A DNA stretch of 64,000 bases. Source: Anas platyrhynchos. Its lineage: Eukaryota > Chordata > Aves > Anseriformes > Anatidae. Where the stretch lies: contig NC_092621.1 in assembly GCF_047663525.1 (NCBI RefSeq), positions 78,420,501-78,484,500 on the forward strand, read 5' to 3'. The position numbers were made by a program, and so were the translations under genes. Every line of letters starts with the position of its first letter. Positions within the stretch are counted from its first letter, which is position 1. The notes under the pieces were generated by a model, which made no database searches, had not been told where the DNA came from, and saw only the letters and a list, made by a program, of their open reading frames with translations. This document shows positions 48,886 through 63,201 of this stretch, piece by piece.

Positions 48886-50929
48886 AATGGATGTGTATGT
48901 AGATAAGAAATAAATAAACACTTATTTGACACGAAGGAATTCTCAGCACCCTTTGCTTTCTATGTTAATTTTTCATTTGTAAACAAAATAGAGGATTATT
49001 TGGGCAGGGCATTGCATGTTTTTATAGACCTGAGATTTCCCCTGTCAGGGATAACCCTAGGCACTTGCTAATGGATGGCTGCACACAGCGGGATACTGCT
49101 CTGTCAGTGTCCTGGCAGTCACGCTCCAGCCTCTAGACATCCTCTCCTGGTCATCACTCTAGGATACCCCCAGGTGTCTTGTAACCATGCATACACTGTC
49201 AAACTTTTTCCCCATTTCTGAGACTTTCTCTGTCTTGCTTCCTTCATGCTGATAAAACCTCTCCAAATTCCTCTGCAGTGCCTTGACTCTGTTCCCAGTT
49301 TCTTGGACGTGATGATGATAATAGAGAGCATGAAGTGGATGAGCAAACTGACAGTTCCCTGCCCTGCGACAGTTCTTAACCTTTTAACAACATAAACATC
49401 TAAGTAACAGAGCAGTATCATCATCATCATCATCGGTGTCAATGCTTCCCTGAAATTTGTCTGCAGTACCAGCAGGCAAAAATTCAGCTCAGCTAGTACA
49501 AATAGTCTGAGCTTAGGCTTAGAGACAAACACAGGGTACCTAAGTGTTTGGGATCAAGGAGTGAGAGGATTGTGTTTAGGCATCTACTTTCTAATGGCTA
49601 AGTGGGAGGTAATTCACCATTTACATCCGTGCTGTAATAATTTACAGAATATCTTACCAAAAAAGCAAAGGTACAAAAATCTTGTTTTATTTCAAAATTG
49701 AGTTAACTCTGCTTCACTATTTGGTAGTTTTATTTAGCAAATCTACTAAAGGTTTTTAGATTTGAACTTGGGTTTTGATTACGTACATTATCTGAAATCT
49801 TGCAGCCTAGCAGAAAGACAATTTCTGCATCCAAAGAGTTGTGTAGATTTGCTCAGCCATTCATCCTTGTTAATCTGGGAAGACATATTGAGGACCATGG
49901 CTTCTGGGGACTTCTTTAAAGGGAAATGATTCATACCTGCCTTTGGTTACAAGAATCAGCAAGAAGAATGAATTTTATGTGTTCAGCTAAGCCAAAAATG
50001 GGCTTTTGTTTGGAATGCAGTTACAACCTACAAAATCCCTCATTTGTGTCAGCATGATCAGGTTAGAATTTAGCCCCCATCTGGTCTGCCAGAAGGTCTG
50101 TCATTGTTCGGTTTTGTTTTCTAAAAGAAACACTCCTTGGGTCAAATTGCATGCTTGTTTTCACAACAGTCAGTGTTGAGCTAGCTAATTAAAGCTGAGT
50201 ATGGTGAAGTAATCAATATCAATTCTTGTTGCAACACCATGAATTTCAGCGAAAGTTCTTCATTTTTTTTTTCTTTTCTTGCACCATTTGCTATGACTAC
50301 AGTTTAATGAGTTTGCCTGGACATCTGTATTTATATTGCATAGCATTTCAGCTCCAGCACAAAGGAAAATGATTGCTCTTTCCTGTGAACTGTGAGGTTA
50401 TAACTGTTTCCTCGAAAGTACTCTCTTCTAGAGAATAGAGTATGTATGAATATCCGTGCATATTTTTAATCATGTGTATAAGGCTTTTAAAAGTGTTTCA
50501 AAGAGTTTAAGACATTTCTTAGCAATGAGTTCTTACCATGTATAATAAAAAATGTACAGCTAGAGTTCACAGCTGCAAAGCTGGCATGTTGAATAGCTGC
50601 AGCAATAATTCCTAAATTTGGAAAGCTGAGCTAATATAAAGGTATGCTAAGAGAGTAGCCCTGAAGAGAAGAACCTCGGACTGAGTGCTCAGGAAGAGAT
50701 AGTATGGTGTTACACCTGTTAGCTTTATGTCCTGGTTTGCATTAAAGTCTTAAAAGTGCTTGAAAAAACCTACACCAGAAGGAAACTTTCACTTACCCAC
50801 TGGAGCATTTGTTGTGACTGTCACCTACTGACGATGAATTTCAGCGTAAAGTGAGAGAAGAGTTCACTGCTGTGCTTGGAGTCATGTTACAGAATCTCAC
50901 CTTGAACACCTTCTTTGTCCTCGAGCCTG

Positions 50930-51496
50930 TTAGGAAACAGCACGTTTTCCTGTAGCATTATTTTCCAGTAACGTTGTTAGTGCAGCAGACTGGAGGAAGT
51001 GGCCCCAGCTAAAGAGACAAGGACGCGTGCTTCTCCGTGGCTCTGCTGGGTTCAGCACCGGGCGGAGGGAGGTGGTGTTCAGGTGCTTGTTTCCCCCCCT
51101 CCCCATGTTACTGCCTGGGATGAGGCTGTTGGCAGTAAGCAGATTTTCACCAGCAGTCATCTGCATCACCAGAGACGATCTCTGGTACTGGGTCTGTCTC
51201 TTGGAATACGTCACCTTACGGTGCAGAGCAGAGACCTGACAATTTTTGCTTCTGCTGAGCAGGTGCTGCTGTTGATGCCACTCCACTTCAGGGGCAGGCA
51301 GAGCCCTGAGCATGGGCACAAAAAGCTTTGGCAACCTGCAGAAACCAGCTAATCCTTCTGTCCTTTGCACCTGATCCAGGTCAAAATCCTGACCTGTGGT
51401 GGCTTCCAGGCAAGCCTTACTTGGCCAAATACTGATTTTCCTGGGTTTGTGAGGTTTATTCTCCTGCATACAGCAGTCAGGTATCATTGGCTTCAT
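50930..51496 (-). other. Unassigned 188-codon ORF, antisense
   Basis: From an ATG at 51496 the - strand stays open for 188 codons to a stop ending at 50930. The product would be basic and hydrophilic, rich in Gln, Ser, Arg and Leu. I see no signal peptide, membrane segment or known domain, and no recognisable splice context. In sequence of mid GC content this length is uncommon but can arise by chance in 64 kb read in six frames. It could also be part of a lineage-specific transcript. I do not assign a function. Confidence 0.15.
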
Positions 51497-52305
51497 ATGG
51501 TTAGCCAAGTGCTTCAATATTTACACACATTTGTTAATGAACAAGAAACAGGGACTGCTGCATCTATCACACAAGCTCACCACTGATCTCTGCAGGCTGC
51601 CTTCTGCTTCAGAGGGTTTGGTTGAATAACACATAGTTCCAACACTTTTATGTTAGGCTTCAAACCACTTTACTAGTGACTTGGTGATGAGGTTTGTTTT
51701 GGCTCTTCTTCCTTTGATTTCTTTTCTGCATCATCCAGGCAACACTGGGTAATGAGATCCTGGGCAGTGGCAGAACCCACAGATGTACCCTCGAAGAATC
51801 CTGGTGCCCAAGGGCTGACCAGACATTACTTGCTATCATGTTTGTGAAACAAGTGACAAAAATTGCAACTCAAGATGTGCAACTAGCTTTAATGTCTTCA
51901 TGGGTTACTTCTTCTGTTCCCAGATCCCTGCGTTTTCTCACTTCTTACAGTGAATAATATCCACCCATCTTAGTAACACACCACAGGAGGCTAAAAAAAG
52001 CTCCTTAATTTAACCAAACCTGTGCAGTGTGCACATGGCTGATGGAGTAATCTGTGTTCTTCTCTTCCGTGTTTCTGATCTAACAAGATTTATGGTGAAT
52101 TTACTCCATAAGCTCTTGCATTACTAGGTGCACCTATCCCCCATTTGGCTACACACAGGCAGTAAGGCAGTGAGCATCCCGCTTTTCTAGTGAGAACTCA
52201 CTGAATCAGTTAAAAGCTAAATTTACCACTTTGAAGACTTGCTTTGTCGAAATGCACATAACTTTTCTGGTAGCACCTTCCATGCCGCAGCTTTTTCGTG
52301 CTCAT

Positions 52306-52324
52306 AGCAACATCTAGTGGCAAG
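52306..52324 (-). promoter_or_regulatory. Weak CTCF-like motif
   Basis: The + strand reads AGCAACATCTAGTGGCAAG, which on the - strand gives GCCACTAGATG, a partial match to the CTCF core in the same orientation as the motif at 44993. The flank after ATG departs from the consensus. Confidence 0.2.
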
Positions 52325-55300
52325 GCTATCTCACCACAATGCCCTCGTGTCTGAAACCGGTCTAGCTCCACTTACCCCCAGGTAAACCTTCGTCTCCTCT
52401 ACTGCCAGAGTGACTGAATTCAGAGTTTGAAGCATACAGAGGCCTCTTTGCTGGCTGCAGCATCAAGGCACTATCACAGGAAGCCACTCTAGGATTTTTT
52501 GCTAAGCAAGAAAAGCAAATCAAAATCAAAAGGAAGAGACTCGGTTTGCTGGAACAACAAAACCAAAGCTGCTGATTTACTCAGGTGAGGTAATGCAGCT
52601 CCTGTAGAAGCTGACCTGGCATCCTAACACCAGTGGCTGTGCAGAATATCAGCATACACAGCAGCGTGAGTTCTGAATTCAGCTGGCAGACTGGGGCCTG
52701 CCTCTTCCCCTAGGAACCGCTGTCTGCTCTGCACGCTGTGGATCACACCCCTGAATTCAATGGTTGGGTCTGCTAGCTTCCAGTCATGCTGTGGTCAAGG
52801 ATCACCTGAAAAAGATTGGTCATGTTTTAGCTGTTTTGCACGTAATCACGTATCTGATTCCTCTCGCGTGTACCTACAGCTGGTTTGGTGCATGTCAGTA
52901 GTAAATACAGCCAATTCCTTCAAACCTGGCTGTCTCTTTACGTTGTTCCACTGCTAGATTAAGGCTAGATTTCACCATAGGACATGTCTGCAGCTCTGTC
53001 TGGTTATTGCTTATATACTCCGTGTTTCACAGAAGCGTTACGCAGAGCCACAGCAGGCACGTGGTAAGGATATATCTGGAATTTCTGGGCAAATAGCACA
53101 GCTGAAGTTACTGGGCATAAACAGTATCTGTGATTCAGCAACGCTGTAAGAAATGCTGGGCAGATGTGGAAGATCCTCGAAATTCATCCATGCACATTTT
53201 GGGTGAAGGAAGAATGCATCCAGAACACACATAGGGTTGCGTGAAAGAATAAATATAAAAACATTTAGCTCTCTGTTATCCAAGAAAAGAGGAGGGCTAG
53301 CGAACAACAAATCGCAGTAAATAAAAGTGGTGGTAGTGGGCACCCTGCAGAGATGCTGGGGATAGCTGGTGGTGTGGCGCACCCAACCTCTTCGCTTTGG
53401 CTCTGTGTGCTGAAATATGGTTACCAGTGCCTTACACCGTGCCTTAGAGTAGTCTGGTGGAGGTCCAAAAACCCTCTTACCTCTTCTCCATCTGTTTCGC
53501 AGCAGGAAGAATTCAGTTGTCTCTTCCCCAACTCCTCATGGCCTCAGCATCCATCTTCTCTGCACCAAAGACCGCTTTGCCTCTACAGTTAAGGTCTCTG
53601 AAACTCTTAAGGTCATTTAAGTCAGGTTGCAGTAAAGGGAGTGCTGATTCTGGAATCGGACAGCAGCTTCCCCAGAGTTCCCCATGAAGCTGGGAATGGG
53701 TGCAAGGAAGGTTTCCTTGTGGTTACAGCAGTTACGAGGGAAAGGGATGCCTGAGGTCAGCACAGCCTCTGTGCCTGACCTGAGCAAAGAAGGGAATCTG
53801 AATCTCACAAGCTCCCAGGTGACAACTACAAAACAAATAGCAGCAGAGATCCTCACTCTGTTCTTAAGTTTTATTTCCCTTTCATATAAATTAGCGAATG
53901 CTAATTGAAGCAGAGACTCTCAGATGAACACACAGAACTGTGATTATAATGAGGGAATTAACACTCCAGCCAAATAAATATTTTCATTTTTTGTTCCGTC
54001 TTAGCCCTAATGTGGAACAAAGGACCCAGTCCTCCACTATAAGATCTGTGAAAAATGTACTTTGAAGGAGCCAAGCTCAAGGTAAAATGTCAGAGTACAG
54101 GTATTGACAGTATGGAGGATTGGGCAGTGGTTTAAATGCTGATTCAGAGGGACATTTTTGGCCTCGTCTATGTCCTATTCTACAATTCTGTGTTATATTA
54201 GCATCCATACTTTAATATTGAAAAAATGGACAATACAGAGAGAAAATATTGAAGATATGAAGTGATGAAAAACTTCAGTTTTTGAAGTAGTTTGACAATG
54301 GTGTAGAGATCTCTGAGAAGTCCAACAAAAAATCCCAACTACTTAGAAGTTTTAAAATGTAGCATAGAAAAGCAAAAAACCTTACCCAAAGACACATTTA
54401 AGTCAGTAGAAGGGTTAAATATTAACAGGTAACAGCTGGGATGCGCTAAAAAATGAGAAGTCTTCAGATCAGCAGGACTTGCTGAAGTCAAACTAGTTGG
54501 ACTTGCACTCACCATGAAAGCAACTGTGTGAAGTTCTGCGGGTTGAGGACAAGAGATGAGATGAATGGTTTAATAATCCCTTCTCTACCTAAATCTGATG
54601 AGTTGTGTCAGGAGCCTTTACCTGCCTTCATACTAGAAACCAGAATTTCTGTCATTATTTGACTATTATGAATAAACACCTTTGTCAACATTTACAATAA
54701 CCATTTTCGATTCTGGAAGACTGTTTACCAAAATATGTTAAAATACACACAATTTCTCCTCCCAGCTTTCTTGCCTGAGGAGATGTTATAATTCTCAATT
54801 AATTTAAGTCCCAGAGAAACCTTTGTTTTTTTGGCCTGACCTAGCAATAACAAATACTAATTCCAGTCCCTACGGAAAGGATTTTGTGTCTGACACGATG
54901 ATTGAAGATAAAACTCCAGGTACACTTGACAGGAGTCTGTTTCTTCTAAGAAAGACTGAGTCTGTAATTAAGTTCAGTACTGTGCAGTAAATATGATAAA
55001 GCTCATACAAACTTTCTCAAGTAATATCAAGCATAGATAATTTTTTTGATTATATAACTATATAATAACTGATATTATATAAAAAAGTCCTTGAAAAATG
55101 TTATCAGAGACCCCAACTATTGAGAGTTGCAGGAAAAAGTACAATTATCCTGTTCTCCTAAAGCACAATTGATCTTTCTTTGTAGAGATCAGTGATATTT
55201 TATAAAATAGGAATTACCTCTCAGGAAAAAAAGTGCTAAACGCCTGTTAAAAGGACACAGTAGCTCCAACAAAGACAGGGAAATCTAATCTTGCTGCTGT

Positions 55301-55922
55301 TGTAGTTTTTTTTTTTTTGTCAGAAGACTCCATCTTCTATTGCTAGTTGCTCTACTGACACCAAATGAGAAATTCTCTCTCCAAAACGTTTTAAAACCCA
55401 CAATCTAGGTGCTGACCTAGACCAGGGGAAACAGGAAACATTTTCCTTTATAACACAGCAAACTCCTTACCTCCCAACCCTTTCCACTGCAGAAGCCATC
55501 CTGAATGACTGGCACTTGCTTTGTGATCCAGCCTCATTAGAATCGTGATGGCTGTGACACCGAAGGCGCTCACCCACCACCACACATCAGATCTGGGCTC
55601 AGGCAGGGGGTTTCAGAATTTCTGGTATCAGCTCTGAAACTGCTGGAAACCACAGCTGGCAGACACAGCCTTTGCCTGGCACATGTGCACTCACCAGCTC
55701 TGTGCTAGACCACATGTGCCGGGACCACACGCCACTCACCTTTTTGATTGTCATAGTCAGACCCAAGCTTCAGGATTTTTACGGTTCTGCACAAGTAGCA
55801 GCATTAACTCATTTTTATTTAATGGGGCCACCTTCGTGGCAGCCTTAGAAAGGGACACAGGCCTCAGAGGCGTCTATCAACCCACCCTGACAGCAGGACA
55901 GCTGCTGCTCTGGTCGTTCAGC

Positions 55923-56114
55923 TCAAGAAGCCTTCATGAAGGTGCTGGCAATTGAGGGTGGTCCACAGAGCCCAAACCACACTTTCATTCTATGAAGTAA
56001 ATCTCTGAAGTTCTTGGCAAAGAGCTCTCTCAGCTCTCCCAAACTGGAGTAAATTTGGAAGTGGTCATTAAGCTCACCCTCCTGGTCATAAAGATGCTCT
56101 GGCTTCCTTGTCAT
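55923..56114 (-). other. Unassigned 63-codon ORF just downstream of RPS23
   Basis: An ATG-started frame on the - strand directly after a TAA codon, ending in TGA. It is about 75-90 bases beyond the probable RPS23 cleavage site. The predicted peptide is charged and helix-like (for example YSSLGELRELFAKNFRDLL) and its composition looks protein-like, but 63 codons is well within chance. No family recognised. Confidence 0.15.
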
Positions 56115-56204
56115 TTAACAGCAAAGCATTTATTACTTGCAAATATCACACAAAAAAATTTAAGTCTTAAATAACAAGCAGAGAAGTTTTTCCAATCAAA
56201 AAAA

Positions 56205-57922
<1,718 letters not shown>

Positions 57923-57926
<4 letters not shown>

Positions 57927-57959
57927 CCTGCCCCCGCCGCTGCCGAGCGCAAAAGGAAG
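57923..57959 (-). CDS. RPS23: RPS23 exon 1 (5' UTR and start codon)
   Basis: The ATG is at 57926-57924 and one further base (G) precedes the donor GTGAGC starting at 57922. On the - strand a pyrimidine tract CTTCCTTTT begins at 57959, just after a GC-rich flank. This is the expected 5'-TOP motif at a ribosomal-protein transcription start and would give a 33-nt 5' UTR. The exact start base is inferred from this motif. Confidence 0.85.
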
Positions 57960-58134
57960 CGGCCGCCTCGCGCCGCGCCGCCTACACCCACCCGCAAGGC
58001 CCCCGCGGGCTGCCCGCGCTGCGCCTGAGTGTGGGATGGCAGCCGCCGCCCGGCAGCGCTGGGGCAGCCTCGTGTGGGGGCCTGGCGGAGGGGGGAGGCG
58101 GGCTGCCCCCGCCTGGCGGCGCCGCGTCATGGCG

Positions 58135-58178
58135 GCCGGGGGGGAGGGGGGGGGAGGGGGAAGGGGGGGCGGGGGAAA
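58135..58178 (+). promoter_or_regulatory. G-run tract, possible G-quadruplex
   Basis: Consecutive runs of four to ten G separated by one or two bases occupy this stretch, about 180-220 bp upstream of the RPS23 start and on the strand opposite to the gene. It easily satisfies the usual four-G-run rule for a quadruplex. Confidence 0.7.
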
Positions 58179-58576
58179 TAAAGGGTTTTAAGGTGAAAAT
58201 GGCCGAAATGAGGCCTCCGCAAAGCACCCGCCGCTTCCTCACGCGTCCCGTCTTCCCAAATTCAAAGCTCCAGACCTTTGTGGGGATCTTGGCTGGAGAT
58301 TTGATGCGGACGGGTGGTTGTTAGACCGCAGTGCCCTTCACTAACACGACCCGTGCTTATAACTACAATCCAAATGTCTGTTGTTCCGTCTCCTTTTACG
58401 TCCATCCTTCACAGAATTTAAAAAAAAAAATCAACCAAATGTTGCAACAGTTTCAGGGGCGAACATGATACCATTAAAAAAAAAAAAAAAAAGAATATAA
58501 GGAACCAAACTGGAGCTTGGTGTACAAATATTCACTAACATGTTAAAAGATGCAGTTTCAGATGATGACTCCCCTT

Positions 58577-58578
<2 letters not shown>

Positions 58579-58608
<30 letters not shown>
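58579..58608 (+). repeat. 30-base T homopolymer
   Basis: An uninterrupted run of thirty T, the longest homopolymer in the window. Such runs are prone to length error in assemblies. Confidence 0.97.
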
Positions 58609-60098
58609 CCCTTTCTTTTAAATCTTCTGTAGACTTGTGGGATAGTTAGGACAGTTTTTGGTCATTTGGCCACATATCTTCAAATTTTGCTTCTTTGATC
58701 CAAAGATAAGTGCTCGGGTTTACTTTGTGGCATCTGTCACAAAAATGTTTGTGCAGGTGTGGTTAGTGGTATGCAGAATATATATTTGTGTGTAAAAACA
58801 TTCGTTGTGAAACAGGCATTCAAAAATGATCAGGTTACAGCATCCATGAGTACGCTGGCTTGCTTGCTGTTATCATCCACATGGCTTGGGCTGGCATCTC
58901 TCCGGCACCTCAGGCTTGCACCTCCACACCCCTCTGAGGCTTGGAGCTCCGTCATCAACCTGTTCTCCAGAGATCTTCAAGGGGAACCCAAGCTCACAGG
59001 GGTCAGGGGGAGACTACAACTTTTGTCGCCCCCCCACACCAGTGCTGCTGGTTTGGGCTCGGAGCCCAGCAGCTTGTGGCTCTGCCACATCAGTGGCAAC
59101 AAGTTCACAAACAACTGCTGAGTGTCAAATGAACAAAACAGGCACCCCGAGTGCCACTGTGACATTGCTGGGGGAGTGGGGTAGTGGAAATTTTGGGACC
59201 TCCTCTCACTGTGATAGATTATCATTGTAGCAGGCTGAGCTTTTTGCTGCTCTCCATCCCCAGAGAACAACTGCAGCAGGGACACAGCTCTCTATGGAGA
59301 TTTCCTGGGGTAGGGTGGGATCTCTTGAAGGGTGATAGGAGTAGAAGGGAGGCCAGAAGAGGTCTGTGTGGTAACATGATTCATTTTTTTCAGCATCACA
59401 GCCTGAGCCTGAGTGGTATAGATGAAGGGTGAAAAGCCTGTGGGCAAATTATATGGCCTGAGAGGTTATTTTGCTGGATCTGAGACAAGCTTTTTCTATG
59501 TATTGAAACTAGTTTTATGTCCATACTTACACTGCGTTTTGGGGGTCAGTCTGTTGTGACTATGCTTGAGCCAGAGGTTAAGATTGCATGTCTCTAAGTA
59601 AAAAACCTGGAATCATGTGGTAAGTGCTGGTATCTCATACATGGACTTATACCTTTGTTTGAGGCATATTACTGTAAAAAGATGCTCTGTTCACGGTGAC
59701 CTAATATGTCATCTGAAGGTAAACTGTGTTGAAAATAAATTGTGTCATTGTCGGCCTGAGGAGATGCTCTCCAAAGAGATAAATTATCCTAGTTTAAAAT
59801 TACGTCTGTGGTCTCATTCATTGCATGCAAACTCAGTACCTACACCATCACTGCCGCATCAGGCAGAGCAGCTGTCATCTCCAGGCCTCCATCAACATTT
59901 ATGTGATCATCCTCTTTGACAGAGGGCTTTGCTGGGCTGCGGTGACACATCTGGGGACATGTGGAAAGCCGGGAATACCGATTGGTTTACCTGTCAGTCT
60001 CTGTGACTCTTTCCTTCACGAACCTCACAAAACCGTGAACCCTTGCACCGAATATAATTGCCAGCTGCTTTCTTAACTATCTGTTCTGTAAATTAGAT

Positions 60099-60226
60099 CA
60101 AAAAAAAAACAAAAGGCCAGGTAAAAACAAAATCATCCCCATCCCCCCCCCCAAAAAAAAACCACACAAAACAAAACAAAAAAAAAAACAAGCAAACAAA
60201 CAAACAAGCAAAAAAAAACAAAACAC
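60099..60226 (+). repeat. A-rich low-complexity tract with CAAA units
   Basis: A runs alternate with C, giving several CAAA and CAAAA units, with one run of ten C near 60142-60151. It is simple sequence with no coding content. Confidence 0.9.
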
Positions 60227-63001
60227 AGTGAGTTTTCCTTCTCTGTCATCTCCTTGGCTGATGTACGTTTTGTAGCAGAAATGTTTGAACTACCATCATG
60301 CTAAGCAATTAACCAAGTGATAGGTGTTCCATCATCACAGGGCAGGCTTTGCATGAAGAGTAATCCCCAGCAGAAACGTAGTGCCAGATGGGGAAATTGT
60401 GACGATAAACAGCAGCTTAATCTTTCTTGAAATATTAGCCACTTTCAGCCTGCCATAGCTTGTCTTGGAAGGTGTAAACAGAACTGTGAACTTCTTGTTG
60501 GCTTTGTCCTGCGGGAAGTTTGCTGGATGCGTTTGTGGTGTTGAATGTAAACTTGTGTGTTCCATAAAACCGAATTTGGTCTTTGCCCGTGATCCGTTGT
60601 TCACTCTTTGTCAGCTTTGTAGGTAGCTGAAGTGTAAGGTGTGGCTGATCAGCCTTTGCTGGCATGTTTGATTTCAACATAAAGCAGGCATATGGACATG
60701 GTGATTTGTCAAACAAATCACATGAGCTCATCTCATCATGTCCTTGTTAAGACTGCTGCATACAAGGCTCCAATTTTAAAGGTTTCTTTGTAAACTGTGT
60801 AGAAATGTCATTGCAGAGTTGGATGTTTCATCATAATTCTTCGTCCAAATGAAGTAAGTGCTTATGATGACTTCTTTGCTTTCAGTAAATCTCGGTGCTT
60901 TTTAGATACCACATATGTCTATTTATTCTTGAAGCTCAGAAAAGAAACATTGTTAAGAATTGCTTAATATTATCAGCAAGTGCCAAGAGGTAAGGAAAGA
61001 CTTTTATTTGTGTTCTTTGCTTCTACTAGTATTTCAGGTGATGACTGCTGGTTAGTGAATTACTGTCAGCATGTACCAGTATAACATAGCGAGGAAGTCA
61101 GCATATTTGCACCGATTTACATTGTTTTAATCTATGTTAGTGGTTTGGCATTATATGTTCTCTTGGTTGTCTGCAAAAAAAACAACTTATTTCTGAGCAA
61201 ATTAACATCTACCTTTCCCCTCCTCATGAGACAGTGGACTGAAAATGCACTTTCCCTCTAAAATAGGTAGCACCATGGAGCATACAAGTGGAAAGTACAA
61301 TTAAAGATACATTTGTTCACATGGACCACAGAACATTTTCTTGGATTCAGCTTGTGCTGACTTAGTTTAGCTAGGGTCTGTTAAATGTTGTTAAAACTAC
61401 TTTCTCTCCCTTTTTCTGCCCTCAGAGGACACGTCACTTGTTCATATGTGCCATAAATGGTTTGGATTTCTGCCTTTTCCTTTCTTAGTTTGTGCTCCCA
61501 TTAGCAGCACATTTTAAATCTCAAGGCAGAATGAGGAAGACTTTGTGCCTTATTTATTTTTAACTTATTTAGAAGGAAATATAGATCAGGGTTACTAAAA
61601 AAAATAGTATGTCAGTGATGCTACTGGCTCACATGTTTTTAGAAAGATGTGTGGCACTTTTGCCTCCTTCCAGGATTTCCTAAATTTCTGAGCCATGTCT
61701 CTGTATCAGTGAAATTAGTTTACATTTATCATCATACATTTATGATGTTTCACAGAAAAAATAAATAAATAATATTTTCAGCTGGTACTAGCTTTTTTTT
61801 TTGCTGTGCTCCATCTCATTTTTCAAGCTGGGATTCTCACATAAGTATCCGGGTTCATCCTTAAATTGGATAGAAGCAGCACCACTGAAGGACAAGCTGT
61901 TGAGAGATTTTTAAGATTAATGAATACTCTCTGTATCACTGAAAGAGAAATTAAGATGGTAAATCCTTTTGAATAGTTACGGTGCTAAAGCTCCTATCTT
62001 AATCTTGTATCTGGAATGCAATAGCCAGGAGCTTGTGATCAGTGAAGTAGGTCTTACTTGGTGATCACGCCGGCTGGTAGCTGGCACTAGATGCCAAACA
62101 AGACATGAATGTGTGCAGGGAAAGGGCTTGTGTGTGCACAGATAAGTGTACACACGTGTACACGTGCTGCTGGCATGGGGAGGTCATGACTAACTCATTT
62201 CAGCTTTTCTCTGTAGACACTCTGAGTTTCAGCTGCCATTAGTGAGCAACGTGTGGAGCAACCACGTAGGCCATAGGGTTTGAGGAATCATTTTTTGTTC
62301 CTTACCCTCTTCTTAGCCAGCACAGGTAAGTCAGAAGTCCATTTTGAAGAGGCTGACTAGGACAGAGGGTCTAGGACAGAGGTACCCACACCTCCAACCC
62401 ACGTATCCTTGCCAGGGCGACCTGAAGCAGCACCCAGAACCAACCTGCCGTGCTCCTACTGCTTCCTGTGGACCCTGGCACCTAACCTGGCAATCCCAAA
62501 ATTGAGGCACTGAAATTCTGTGGACACTGAACAACTGTGGTCCTGCATCACGTTATCTGTAAGCATAAAAACAACTGAGCCAGAAATCTGAACATGCACA
62601 AACTGAGTCAAAGCTGAGGAAAGGAAATCGGTTCTGAGAGTTTAACTGCTGAGCCATGTATGTCTGCTTTTGTATCTGTGAAATGGGGATACTACGCTAT
62701 AATAAAGGTATTACAGGACTTCTTTAATATACATGTAATCCTTTTTCAGCTTATCATGCAGGCTGGGAAATTTCAGAGCTGTTTGGAAACACAGCCTTCA
62801 CCTTTCTTTAGGGCTAGGTTTGATTAACAGGTAACAAACGCTCTCCAGTACAAACGCTCTTACAGTACAGTGTAATTTCAGAGTTTGGAGAGACCACCTG
62901 TTTTTGCTTTCCTGGAGCAGACACGCCACATCCTGATACAATTTCCCCCCAGACTACCAACCCTCCTTGCACAGGGATGTGGAACGTGCCCGCGGTTGGC
63001 A

Positions 63002-63201
63002 CCGGCAGCCGGCGTGAATAAATCCGAGCACACCAAGACTTTCTCCCGTGGGTACCAGTGCAGCGATGGAGTGGCAGATGCTGCCTGCCATTGGTTGCAT
63101 CTGCAGTCCATCATGCAGCCAGGGCGTGCGGGGCTGCCCTGCTCCCCCCCGAGCCCAGAGGAGCAGATGTGCTTGGTGTGGAGGCACCGGCTCTCATCCC
63201 C
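63002..63201 (+). promoter_or_regulatory. Probable promoter / 5' UTR of the 63.2-kb gene
   Basis: This stretch is GC-richer than the surrounding DNA and directly precedes the start codon at 63202. An inverted CCAAT box (GCCATTGGTTG, about 63088-63098) is present; no TATA box is evident. The reading frame of the next exon is open upstream to 63058, but without an upstream ATG, which favours the ATG at 63202. Confidence 0.4.

Larger units (their letters stand above)
46016..56189. other. ATG10 3' UTR and ATG10-RPS23 intergenic stretch
   Basis: No recognised gene. The first part is probably ATG10 3' UTR, whose end is not certain; AATAAA signals are clustered at 48814, 48880 and 48909-48918. It contains a strong hairpin at 46454-46486, a T run near 46366, ATC/GAT trinucleotide stretches at 49311-49435 that are inverted relative to each other, and an antisense ORF at 50930-51496. 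A small antisense ORF lies at 55923-56114. Beyond these I see ordinary unique sequence. Confidence 0.75.
58271..63001. other. Intergenic stretch between RPS23 and the 63.2-kb gene
   Basis: No recognised gene. It holds a 30-base T run (58579-58608), an A-rich low-complexity tract (60099-60226), a GT/AC-rich palindromic cluster near 62130-62168 and a TGGCA/TGCCA inverted repeat at 62082-62096. Two overlapping - strand frames at 60335-60731 have no family match. Confidence 0.8.

Noticed and set aside
49119..49532. 137-codon - strand ORF with a run of methionines
   Set aside because: The methionine run comes from the ATC trinucleotide repeat and the rest has no family signature.
60335..60731. 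Two overlapping - strand frames (89 and 98 codons) that might be a frameshifted gene
   Set aside because: I could not tie either to a known protein; a pseudogene claim would need a protein search.
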